Assembly (NCBI GenBank): GCA_002404015.1
Contig: DHIW01000120.1
Coordinates: forward strand, 1-12,679
Source: Chloroflexi bacterium UBA4736
Lineage (GTDB): Bacteria > Chloroflexota > Dormibacteria > Dormibacterales > Dormibacteraceae
Direction: 5' to 3'
DNA length: 12,679 nt
Shown in pieces: positions 1 through 6,570 of this stretch. The position numbers were made by a program, and so were the translations under genes. Under the pieces are notes generated by a model. That model saw nothing but the letters and a program-made list of their open reading frames with translations, ran no database searches and was not told where the DNA came from. The stretch's first letter is position 1; the number at the start of each line of letters is the position of its first letter.

Positions 1-28
1 CGCCGTCCTTCGGTGGATTCGGGCGTGT

Positions 29-48
29 GGGGAGGGTTGGGGAGGGGG
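29..48 (+). other. G-quadruplex candidate
   Basis: Four uninterrupted G tracts of 4, 3, 4 and 5 bases are separated by loops of A, TT and A. This satisfies the usual G3+ N1-7 quadruplex rule with very short loops, which favour stability. It lies in the gene-free 1-181 stretch, beyond the 3' end of the minus-strand FMN enzyme. Whether it belongs to a regulatory region of a gene to the left cannot be seen. Confidence 0.45.
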
Positions 49-109
49 TCCCTTTCTGCGAACCGGCCGAGCATCGGCTGCCAGGTTCCGATGAAGACCC
101 CCACCCTCA

Positions 110-130
110 CCCTCGCCACAAGGGGGAGGG
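110..130. repeat. Imperfect palindrome, copy 1 (ACAA-loop element)
   Basis: Arms CCCTC (110-114) and GAGGG (126-130) pair, followed by one G/G mismatch and an inner CC/GG pair around an ACAAG loop. The same loop and arm sequence recurs about 40 bp further on (152-171), and both copies are followed by a similar AACC/ATCC tail. This suggests two copies of one small palindromic intergenic element. The rest of 1-181 holds no convincing gene; the short open frames there have no recognisable content. Confidence 0.45.
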
Positions 131-151
131 AACCACTTTCCCCCCAAGAAC

Positions 152-171
152 TCCCTCCCACAAGGGAGGGA
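152..171 (-). terminator. Perfect 8-bp hairpin, copy 2; possible terminator of the FMN enzyme gene
   Basis: TCCCTCCC (152-159) and GGGAGGGA (164-171) are exact reverse complements around the tetraloop ACAA. On the minus strand the hairpin begins about 10 nt after the stop codon of the FMN-dependent enzyme, the usual place for a terminator. The sequence after the stem on that strand is GTTCTTGGGG, not a real U tract, so termination would have to be atypical. It also resembles copy 1 at 110-130 and may simply be a dispersed repeat. Confidence 0.45.
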
Positions 172-181
172 TCCACTCCCG

Positions 182-1327
182 TCAGATCCGGGTGACCGCC
201 TCGGGGCCCAGTTCGGGAAGCGAGCGGTAGCCGCAGAGGCCGAGCGTGGACTCGGTGTCCGCCAGCAGGTTGCGCATCACCTGTTGGACGCCCTCGACCC
301 CCCCGACCGCCAGCCCGTACACGAACGGCCGGCCGATGAGGACGGCGCGGGCCCCCAGCGCCAGGGCCTTCACCACATCGGCGCCGCGTCGGATCCCGCT
401 GTCCATGAGGAGCAGGCGGTCCGCGCCGACCGCCTCTCGCACCGCCACCAGCGCGTCCAGCGCAGCGATGGCGCCGTCCACCTGGCGGCCGCCGTGGTTG
501 GAGACGATGACGCCGTCCAGGCCGATCTCGAAGGCCCGCTGGGCGTCGGCCGGCGCCAGCACGCCCTTGACCAGGATCGGCAGCGAGGTCTGCTCGCGAA
601 GCCACCCGAAGTCCTCCCACCGCAGCCCCATGTTCGGCTGGATGGCCAGCATCGCCGCGCCGGCCTCCAGGTCCTTGCCCTCGGGGTCGAAACCCAGCTT
701 GGCGCGGAAGACGGGATCGGACGTGAACTGGGCTGTGCCGTGGCCCTTGAGGAAGGGAAGGTAGCCGTTGCTGAGGTCGCGGTCGCGCCAGGCCAGCGTC
801 AGCGTATCCAGGGTGACCACGATCGCCTGGTAGCCGGACGCCGCCGCTCGGTCCAGCAGGCTCTTGACAACCTCGCGGTCGCTGACCCAGTAGAGCTGGA
901 ACCAGCGCGGGGTGCGCGGCATGACCGCCGCCACCTCCTCCAGCGAGCGCGAGGCCGCGGTGCTGAGGACCAGCGGTAGCCCCAGCTCCTCGGCCGCCCG
1001 CCCCACTGCCAGCTCGCCCTCGGGGTCGCACAGCCTCTGGATGCCGCCCACCGGGCCGAAGAACAGAGGCGCCGGGTGGCGCACGCCCAGGATCTCGACT
1101 GAGAGGTCGCGCTCCGGCGCCGAGCCCAGCATGCGGGGCACCAGCCGCCAGCGCCGGAAGGCCTCCCGGTTGGCGTCCACCGTCGTTTCGGCGCCGGCGC
1201 CGCCCGCGATGTAGTCGTAGACGGCGGGGTCCAGCTTCTCGCGGGCCCGCTTCTCCCACTCCACCGGGTCCACCGGCCACTCGACCGGCCCCAGGTAGAA
1301 CTCCGCCATCCGCTGCTCCCAGCCCAT
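182..1327 (-). CDS. FMN-dependent alpha-hydroxy-acid oxidase, lactate 2-monooxygenase-like
   Basis: The protein has 381 residues and is a TIM-barrel flavoenzyme of the glycolate oxidase/lactate monooxygenase family, which oxidises an L-2-hydroxy acid using FMN. The family's catalytic set is visible: Tyr39 in YDYIAGGAG, Tyr146 in FQLY, Lys254 in ILVKG, and His278 (base) and Arg281 in SNHGGRQVDG. The FMN-phosphate segments DSGIRRGADVVKALALGA and IGRPFVYGLA follow at about 309-340. The RRWRLVPRML and GHGTAQFTSDPVFRAKL stretches look more like mycobacterial lactate 2-monooxygenase than plant glycolate oxidase, but the substrate (lactate, mandelate or another) cannot be read from sequence. No signal peptide or membrane segment is seen, so it should be cytosolic. 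An in-frame ATG at 1309 (Met7) has GGGAG six bases upstream and is probably the better start; 1327 would need a leaderless transcript. It is transcribed alone, with a possible terminator at 152-171. Confidence 0.93.
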   Translation of the reverse strand: MGWEQRMAEFYLGPVEWPVDPVEWEKRAREKLDPAVYDYIAGGAGAETTVDANREAFRRWRLVPRMLGSAPERDLSVEILGVRHPAPLFFGPVGGIQRLCDPEGELAVGRAAEELGLPLVLSTAASRSLEEVAAVMPRTPRWFQLYWVSDREVVKSLLDRAAASGYQAIVVTLDTLTLAWRDRDLSNGYLPFLKGHGTAQFTSDPVFRAKLGFDPEGKDLEAGAAMLAIQPNMGLRWEDFGWLREQTSLPILVKGVLAPADAQRAFEIGLDGVIVSNHGGRQVDGAIAALDALVAVREAVGADRLLLMDSGIRRGADVVKALALGARAVLIGRPFVYGLAVGGVEGVQQVMRNLLADTESTLGLCGYRSLPELGPEAVTRI

Positions 1328-1335
1328 CAGGGCGC

Positions 1336-1362
1336 AATGTAGCTGTATAGCGAGTTTTGCAA
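1336..1362 (-). promoter_or_regulatory. Candidate promoter of the FMN enzyme gene
   Basis: Reading the minus strand, TTGCAA (1357-1362) could be a -35 box and TACATT (1336-1341) a -10 box, but the spacing is only 15 bp. An overlapping alternative -10, TATACA (1344-1349), has only a poor -35. Either would place the transcript start between about 1329 and 1337, giving a leader of roughly 20-28 nt to the GGGAG-preceded ATG at 1309. Assigned from consensus likeness only. Confidence 0.3.
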
Positions 1363-1369
1363 TCTCACT

Positions 1370-1380
1370 TGACGCCGTCA
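1370..1380. promoter_or_regulatory. Short palindrome TGACGCCGTCA, possible operator
   Basis: TGACG and CGTCA are perfect 5-bp arms around one central base. The site lies about 43 bp upstream of the FMN enzyme start, just behind the candidate -35 box, where an activator could bind. An 11-bp palindrome is short enough to occur by chance in GC-rich DNA, and no regulator gene is adjacent. Confidence 0.22.
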
Positions 1381-1399
1381 GGGCGGGAGCGGTACTCTG

Positions 1400-1438
1400 C
1401 GGAGCGGGGCGGAGGGCACGCCAACGTCAGCCGCTCCG
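1400..1438. other. Stem-loop in the 1328-1470 intergenic gap, possible GC-rich terminator
   Basis: CGGAGCGG (1400-1407) and CCGCTCCG (1431-1438) are exact complements. Inside them GGCG (1408-1411) pairs with CGCC (1419-1422), so the stem can extend with an 8-nt bulge on one side. The structure lies past the 3' end of the minus-strand membrane-protein gene (stop at 1471-1473) and could end its transcript, but no U tract follows on either strand. I see no gene in the 142-bp gap. Confidence 0.33.
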
Positions 1439-1470
1439 ACCCTCCTTTCTACCCGAGGCCGCCGGTATCC

Positions 1471-3870
1471 CTAGCCCGGCGGCTTCGGCATTTCCACGGC
1501 CAGCGTGGAGCCCCAGGAGAGCCGCGGCTCGCGCACCCGAACCCGCACCAGGCCGCCGGCCGTGTCCCCGCCCGCGAGCCCGACGGTCGCGATGGGATTG
1601 GCGTCCTCGGGGTCGAAGCCGGCAGGGTGCCAGGCGCCCGCCGTCCAGTCATAGATCTCGACCTGCTGCGCCCACCGCTTGTCCCAGGAGAGCTGGACGC
1701 CGGGGGTCGTGTTGAGCGGCAGCACGAGGTCGTAGGCGTCGAGGAAGCCGTCCCTCTGGTTGCCACTGGTCGAGGCCAGGAGCGTCCGGCTGAAGTCGGC
1801 CAGCAGTCCATCCGCAGCCTCCAGCGTCACTGGCTGCTCGAGGGCGGTAATGGTGGATGTGGGGGGCTGCTCGCCGTCCACCTGGAGGCTGCTCGCCAGC
1901 GGATCGGTGAAGGCGACGATCAGCGGCATCCGGTCCCGCTCCATGGCCGCCGTCGCCAGGATGCGCGCCAGCGCGGAGCCCTCGCGGCCCTGGCCGGGGG
2001 CGCCCGGCGCCGGTCCCGCCGCCAGCTGCATGCTGGCCGCGTCCACCTCCGCCACCCCGCCCGGGGGGATCGACCCGGCCAGGTAGGCCGAGTGGAAGAG
2101 CTGGCCGTCGAAGGAGAAGAGCTCGACCCCGCGCACCGGCCGGGCGCCCAGGTTGGCCACCGTGCCCTGGACCCGGCCGCCTTTGACTGCCAGGTGTGTG
2201 GCCAGTCCCACCGGCGGACGGCCGGCTGTCGTCGTCGCCACCACCCGCACACTCCCGTAGACCACGCCCTGCTCGTCCACCAGCGGACTGGCGCCCGGGA
2301 TCACGTGTTCGGAGCCGGCCGCCAGGCCCGCCAGCTGGACCGTGCAGCGCTCGCAGGTGCTGCCGCTCGTCCGATAGGTGTTGAGCGTCATGGGCGCCAC
2401 GATGGAGCCGGCCGCCGCCTGGACAACATGGTCGCCCCGGCGCAGGAAGAGGATGCGGTCGTACTGGATCTGGGCGGCGACCCCGTCCGGCGCCAGGCGC
2501 AGGACCTGGACGGAGTGGTCCTGCAAGCTGCCCTGGAGGGTCTGCCCGATCACATAGAAACCGCCCGTGAAGGAGACCGCCACCAGTGGCGCCGTCAGCC
2601 AGAGCAGCGCGGGACGCTTCAGCCGGCGGCGCAGGAAGAGGTAGTTGATCGGCCCCACGATCACCAGGTAGCTGAGCAGCAGGGGGCCCACCAGCCAGGG
2701 CGACGGCAGCGGGGCGTCCGCCGGAGGCCCGAAGTAGAGGCTGAAGTTCGACTCCGGCCCCGGCAGCGCGCTCACGGTCGGTGAGCCGCCGGGCAGCTCG
2801 GCGAAGGCCCGGCCGATGGCCTGGGACCAGGCCGCGTTGGCCAGGCCAGCCGGGACTCCGTCCGCGGAGGGGTCGAAGGCCAGCTCGATGATCCGGCCCG
2901 CCCCGTAGGCCGCCTCCACGACCAGCGGCGAGCCCTCGGCGCCCGCCAGGACCACATGGGCACCGGCGGCGAGGGCACCGGCGGCGGCCGGCACGGCGGC
3001 GTCAGGCAGCTTTACCCCCGCCAGCGCGGAGAGCGGCGCCAGGGATGCCGTCGTGGTGGCCGACGGTCGCAGGGGCAGCAGCTCGCCCGGGAGGGGGGCC
3101 AGTGTCCGGCGCCAGTTCACACCGCCGGCCAGCACCAGGGCACCGCCCAGGCCAACGTAGTCGCGCAGCGCCTGCAGCTGCGCCCGGCTGAGGGCGGCGG
3201 TGTCGAACTGGTCCACGACCACGGCGGCATAGCTGCCGAGCAGGAGAGGGGTCGCAGGGAAGCCGCGCGCCTGCTGGTACTGGGCGACGTGCGTCGAGTA
3301 GCGATCGAAGTGGACACCGCCAATGGCGGTGGCGGCGGCCTCCAGGTCGCTAAGCACGGCGACCGGCACGACCGGCACGCGGTCCACCTCGGCGTCTGCC
3401 AGCGGGTTGCCCGCATCGTCCCGCACCTGCGCGTAGTTGAAGCTGTCGGGCGCCACCACCGTGATGGTGCGGTCCTTGCGGGCCGCCACCGTGAGGTGGA
3501 CCTCGTAGGCCGACTCGGGTGCGACCTCCGAGCCGGCGCTGGGCAGGTTGGCCGGCTTGCTGGTGGACGGGAGCTGCAGGGCGGACGCGCCGGAGTCGGC
3601 GGGCACGTCGTGGTCGATCAGAACGACCTGGCCCGAGAAGGCGCTGTCGCTCGCGTTGTGGACGGTCAACAGGTAACGGACCCAGCTCCCGGAGCCCGTC
3701 TGGGTGGCGGTCAGCGCGACCTCGGCGGCCGGCCCCGGCGCGACTGCGGTGCCGCGCGAGGGCGCGCTCACGCCGTACCAGACAGCGCTGGCAATCGCCA
3801 CCAGGATGGCCACTACGCCGAGGAGCTTGCCGGTGCTCGTGAATCGGACGCTACACCCAGCGGAGAGCAC
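1471..3870 (-). CDS. Large three-helix membrane protein of unknown function
   Basis: I do not recognise a characterised family. From the GTG at 3870 the protein has 799 residues. A membrane anchor at about 15-33 is followed by a roughly 350-residue domain. Part of this (about 184-252) looks like the glutamine-amidotransferase/ThuA-like fold, with an AAVVVDQFDTAAL strand-helix and a YVGLGGALVLAGG turn, but no Cys-His catalytic pair is evident. Two further helices at about 391-412 and 420-442 flank the basic loop RRRLKR, so by the positive-inside rule the large N-terminal domain and the C-terminal 355 residues both face outside. The C-terminal part carries a CERC pair (Cys506, Cys509). The open frame runs on upstream to 4074, but that extension overlaps the cupin gene and is Arg/Ser-rich shadow sequence. 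GTG 3870 lies 16 nt after the cupin stop, suggesting one transcript. No clear Shine-Dalgarno sequence is present. Confidence 0.8.
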   Translation of the reverse strand: MLSAGCSVRFTSTGKLLGVVAILVAIASAVWYGVSAPSRGTAVAPGPAAEVALTATQTGSGSWVRYLLTVHNASDSAFSGQVVLIDHDVPADSGASALQLPSTSKPANLPSAGSEVAPESAYEVHLTVAARKDRTITVVAPDSFNYAQVRDDAGNPLADAEVDRVPVVPVAVLSDLEAAATAIGGVHFDRYSTHVAQYQQARGFPATPLLLGSYAAVVVDQFDTAALSRAQLQALRDYVGLGGALVLAGGVNWRRTLAPLPGELLPLRPSATTTASLAPLSALAGVKLPDAAVPAAAGALAAGAHVVLAGAEGSPLVVEAAYGAGRIIELAFDPSADGVPAGLANAAWSQAIGRAFAELPGGSPTVSALPGPESNFSLYFGPPADAPLPSPWLVGPLLLSYLVIVGPINYLFLRRRLKRPALLWLTAPLVAVSFTGGFYVIGQTLQGSLQDHSVQVLRLAPDGVAAQIQYDRILFLRRGDHVVQAAAGSIVAPMTLNTYRTSGSTCERCTVQLAGLAAGSEHVIPGASPLVDEQGVVYGSVRVVATTTAGRPPVGLATHLAVKGGRVQGTVANLGARPVRGVELFSFDGQLFHSAYLAGSIPPGGVAEVDAASMQLAAGPAPGAPGQGREGSALARILATAAMERDRMPLIVAFTDPLASSLQVDGEQPPTSTITALEQPVTLEAADGLLADFSRTLLASTSGNQRDGFLDAYDLVLPLNTTPGVQLSWDKRWAQQVEIYDWTAGAWHPAGFDPEDANPIATVGLAGGDTAGGLVRVRVREPRLSWGSTLAVEMPKPPG

Positions 3871-3886
3871 CCGCCCAACCCAAGTT

Positions 3887-4264
3887 CTAGTCGGGCGGGG
3901 GGGACTCCTCGAGCCACTCGACCTGGCCGATCGTGACGGTGACGTGCGCCATCGGCCCCGAGCGGCCGGCGCCGTGCCAGTGCTGCTCGCCAGGTGCTGC
4001 CGAGATCGAGTCGCCCTCCGTGATCGGCTGCAGGGGGGCGCCCCGCGCCTGCACGTAGCCCGAGCCCTCCACAACGTGGAGCAGCTGGCCGCCGGAATGG
4101 GAGTGCCAGTGGTTGCGGGTCCCCGGCTCGAAACGAACCACGCTCACCGCCACCCGGTTGGGCTCCTCGTTGACGAGGAGCACATGCGAGGAGGCGGGGC
4201 CTGTGAAGTGGGCGCCGTCCATGGCCTGGCCCTGCAGCGCCTCGGCGCGGGGCGTCAGTTTCAT
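3887..4264 (-). CDS. Small single-domain cupin, (R)-mandelonitrile-lyase-like metal site
   Basis: This is a 125-residue one-domain cupin (jelly-roll beta barrel). Motif 1, GTRNHWHSHSGGQLLHVVEG, supplies His54, His56 and Gln60 in place of the usual Glu. Motif 2, PGEQHWHGAG, supplies His95 (or His97). The His-His-Gln-His arrangement and the GEQHWHGA segment match the small manganese cupins of the bacterial (R)-hydroxynitrile lyase type, a group most of whose members have no proven reaction, so the true substrate is open. It has no signal peptide and should be cytosolic. The ATG start lies 29 bp from the divergent molybdenum-enzyme start, so the two genes share a tiny control region. The stop is 16 nt before the membrane-protein start, making this the first gene of a probable two-gene minus-strand operon. 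A non-catalytic sensor or storage role is also possible. Confidence 0.87.
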   Translation of the reverse strand: MKLTPRAEALQGQAMDGAHFTGPASSHVLLVNEEPNRVAVSVVRFEPGTRNHWHSHSGGQLLHVVEGSGYVQARGAPLQPITEGDSISAAPGEQHWHGAGRSGPMAHVTVTIGQVEWLEESPPPD

Positions 4265-4272
4265 CGCCCCAA

Positions 4273-4278
4273 TATGAT
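4273..4278 (+). promoter_or_regulatory. TATGAT -10 element in the 29-bp divergent control region
   Basis: TATGAT differs from the -10 consensus at one base. It would start transcription near 4285, leaving about 9 nt before the GTG at 4294. No good -35 lies 17-18 bp upstream, where the sequence is GC-rich cupin coding DNA. On the other strand CATATT (4270-4275) could serve the cupin, giving an almost leaderless transcript from the ATG at 4264. The 29 bp leave no room for separate promoters, so the two must overlap. Confidence 0.4.
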
Positions 4279-4293
4279 GGCCTTATCGCTGCG

Positions 4294-6531
4294 GTGGGAG
4301 TCCCGCGGCGCCGGCTCGAAGGCGGCGCCAAGGTGACAGGTGCAACGCGCTTCACGGCCGACCTCCGGCTGACCGAGCTGGACCACGCCCGGCTCCTCCT
4401 CAGCCCGCACGCGCACGCGCGCCTTGTCAAGGTCGACCTGGAGGCCGCCCGCGGCGCCCCCGGCGTGCTGCTGGCGATGGCTGGCGCCGACCTTCCCCGC
4501 CTGAACGTCTCGGGCGCCGAGTTGCCGTTGGCCCAGGGCCAGGTCCTCTACGCCGGCCAGCCGGTCGCGGCGGTGGTCGCGGTCAGCGAGGCGGCGGCCG
4601 CCGACGCGGTGGCGCTGATCGAGGTGGAGTACGAACCGCTGCCGGCCGTGGTCGATCCCCTGGCCGCCATCCGCCCCGGCGCGCCGCTGGTGCTCGAGCC
4701 GGGCGGGTCGGCCCTCGACGATGCCGGCGCGCACGGGATCGGGGGAGGCGAGGTGGCCGTGGACGAGAAGCCGCCCAACGTGACCGCGGTAGTCGAGTTC
4801 AAGCAGGGCGATGTCCACGCCGCCCTGGCCGGCTCCGAGGCAGTCGTGGAGGGTCGCTACGAGATGCCCGCCGTTCACCAGGGCTTCATCGAGACCCACA
4901 TCACGATGGCCCGGCCGGAGCCCGACGGCGGCATCACCGTGTGGTCGCCCACCCAGGGCAGCTTCCTCACCCGAAAGAGCGTGGCCGACGCGCTGGGCCT
5001 TCCTCTCGGCTCGATCCGGGTGATCCCGGTCCCGGTTGGAGGCGGCTTCGGAGGCAAGGTGTACCTGCTGGAGAGCCTGGTCGTGCTGCTGGCCCAGCGC
5101 ACCGGTCGCGCCGTCCGGCTCGAGCTCACCCGCAACGAGGAGTTCCTGATGGGCCGCGGGGCCCCTGGCTGCGTCATCGACCTGAAGCTGGGCGCCGACC
5201 GCGAGGGCAACCTCAAGGCGCTCTGGGCCCACATCGTGTTCGATAACGGGGCCGGCCACGGCGGGCTGGGCGGACTGGCCGGCATGTTCCTCGCCGGCAC
5301 CTACCGGCTGCCCGCCTTCGAGGTCACCGGGTATGACGTGGCCACCCACAAGACGCCGGTCGCCGCGTACCGCGCCCCGGGAGCGCCGCAGGCGTTCTTC
5401 GCCCTCGAGTCCGCGATGGACCAGCTGGCCGAAAAGCTGGGCGCCGACCCGATCGAGTTCAGGCTGCGCAACGCCAGCCGCGAGGGCGACGCTCGCCCCG
5501 ACGGCACCCGCTGGCCCCGCATCGGGCTGGTCGAGTGCCTGGAAGCGGCTCGCGAGCACCCGCTGCTCAAGGCGCCGCTCGAGGCCGGCGAGGGCGTCGG
5601 GCTGGCCGTCGGCGGCTGGGGAGGCGGCCGCGAGCCGGCGGCTGCGGGCTGCCGCGTCGAACCGGACGGGTCGCTCGTCCTCCACGTCGGCTACGCCGAC
5701 ATCAGCGGCACCGACACAACGATGGCGATCATCGCGGCCGAGACGTTCGGGGTCAGCGTCGACAAGGTCAAGATCCAGACCGGCGACACCGACAGCGCGC
5801 CCTACTCGGGCATGGCGGGTGGCAGCAAGATCACTTACACGGTGGGTCCGGCCGTCCAGCAGGCGGCCGCCGAGGCCCGCCGCCAGCTGCTGGACATCGC
5901 GGCGGAAGAGCTCGAGGCTTCGGCGGAGGACCTGGTCATCGAGGATGGCGAGGTCCGGGTGGCAGGTGTCCCGGGACGCTCGATCGGTATCGGCCACCTG
6001 GCCGGCCTGGCGGCCCAGTTCGGGGGCCGCTACCCGCCGGTACTGGGGCAGGGCCGTACGGCAGTCACGGTCCAGGCGCCCATGTTCACCGTCCAGATTG
6101 CCCGGGTCCAGGTGGACCAGGAGACCGGTGGCTGGAGCCTCGCCGGCTTCGCGGCCATCCAGGACGTGGGCCGCGCGATCAACCCGCCCGAGGTGGTCGG
6201 CCAGATCCAGGGCGGCGTCGTCCAGGCGCTGGGCCGGGCTTTCGGCGAGGAGTTGGTATACGACCCGGAGGGCCAGCTGCGGACGGCATCGTTCCTGGAC
6301 TACCAGGTGCCTTCGATCGACCAGGTGCCGGACATCGACGTCCGACTGCTGGAGATCCCGTCCGCGGTGGGTCCGTTCGGCGCCAAGGGGGTCGGCGAGC
6401 CGCCCGCGGTCCCCGGGCCTGCGGCGGTGGTCAACGCCATCCACTCGGCCACCGGCGTGCGCCTAAGCCGCGTCCCGGTCCGCGCGTACGAGCTCCTGGC
6501 CGCGACCCGCGAACCTGCTCAGCGGCACTAA
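4294..6531 (+). CDS. Xanthine dehydrogenase-family molybdopterin-binding large subunit (molybdenum hydroxylase)
   Basis: The 745-residue protein is the molybdenum-cofactor subunit of a hydroxylase of the xanthine/aldehyde/CO dehydrogenase family. It has the a/b hammerhead start (LEGGAKVTGATRFTADL, PHAHARLVKVD), the cofactor loop VGGGFGGK at 248-255, and AYRAPGAPQAFFALESAMD from 358. A GSKITYTVGPAV cofactor segment lies at 510-521, and GAKGVGEPP contains the catalytic Glu702. The 358 loop reads AYRAPG rather than the AYRCSFR of true form-I CO dehydrogenase, so it should not be called CoxL. The substrate (aldehyde, purine, nicotinate or other heterocycle) is unknown. Length is slightly short but complete, and the GTG start fits the usual AVG-P-R family beginning. 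The electron-transfer partners, a 2Fe-2S small subunit and an FAD medium subunit, are not in the window. The gene heads the plus-strand string, 39 bp before the first kinase. Confidence 0.93.
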   Translation: MGVPRRRLEGGAKVTGATRFTADLRLTELDHARLLLSPHAHARLVKVDLEAARGAPGVLLAMAGADLPRLNVSGAELPLAQGQVLYAGQPVAAVVAVSEAAAADAVALIEVEYEPLPAVVDPLAAIRPGAPLVLEPGGSALDDAGAHGIGGGEVAVDEKPPNVTAVVEFKQGDVHAALAGSEAVVEGRYEMPAVHQGFIETHITMARPEPDGGITVWSPTQGSFLTRKSVADALGLPLGSIRVIPVPVGGGFGGKVYLLESLVVLLAQRTGRAVRLELTRNEEFLMGRGAPGCVIDLKLGADREGNLKALWAHIVFDNGAGHGGLGGLAGMFLAGTYRLPAFEVTGYDVATHKTPVAAYRAPGAPQAFFALESAMDQLAEKLGADPIEFRLRNASREGDARPDGTRWPRIGLVECLEAAREHPLLKAPLEAGEGVGLAVGGWGGGREPAAAGCRVEPDGSLVLHVGYADISGTDTTMAIIAAETFGVSVDKVKIQTGDTDSAPYSGMAGGSKITYTVGPAVQQAAAEARRQLLDIAAEELEASAEDLVIEDGEVRVAGVPGRSIGIGHLAGLAAQFGGRYPPVLGQGRTAVTVQAPMFTVQIARVQVDQETGGWSLAGFAAIQDVGRAINPPEVVGQIQGGVVQALGRAFGEELVYDPEGQLRTASFLDYQVPSIDQVPDIDVRLLEIPSAVGPFGAKGVGEPPAVPGPAAVVNAIHSATGVRLSRVPVRAYELLAATREPAQRH

Positions 6532-6552
6532 CCGCTGGCCGGCGCACAGCCG

Positions 6553-6558
6553 GATAAT
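6553..6558 (+). promoter_or_regulatory. GATAAT -10 element before kinase 1
   Basis: GATAAT, one base from consensus, stands in the 39-bp gap after the molybdenum-enzyme stop. It would start transcription at about 6565, only 5-6 nt before the TTG start at 6571. No -35 is evident. The placement copies the TATGAT element at 4273-4278, so the kinase genes may have their own near-leaderless promoter besides read-through. Confidence 0.38.
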
Positions 6559-6570
6559 TCGGCTGACCAA

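Noticed and set aside
1357..2784. 475-codon plus-strand frame opposite the membrane-protein gene
   Set aside because: The composition is Arg/Gly/Gln/His-rich with no motif. It is explained as a shadow of the minus-strand gene, which shows sensible membrane helices.
3871..4074. Upstream extension of the membrane-protein frame to an earlier start at 4074
   Set aside because: The added 68 residues overlap the cupin gene and are low-complexity Arg/Ser/Pro. The GTG at 3870 sits just before the anchor helix and after the cupin stop.
4274..4336. Short ATG ATG frame (20 codons) overlapping the start of the molybdenum-enzyme gene, as a leader peptide
   Set aside because: The two ATGs form part of the TATGAT promoter-like box and are out of frame with the gene. 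The translation shows no regulatory codon run, so there is nothing to support a leader peptide.
4261..6444. Very long minus-strand open frame (727 codons) opposite the molybdenum-enzyme gene
   Set aside because: It is a mirror of a GC-rich gene with strong third-position bias. The translation is rich in Arg, Asp, Gly and His with no recognisable domain, while the opposite strand has complete family motifs.
4294..6531. Form-I carbon monoxide dehydrogenase large subunit (CoxL)
   Set aside because: The active-site loop reads AYRAPG instead of the AYRCSFR motif that marks form-I CO dehydrogenases, and no CoxS or CoxM gene is adjacent.
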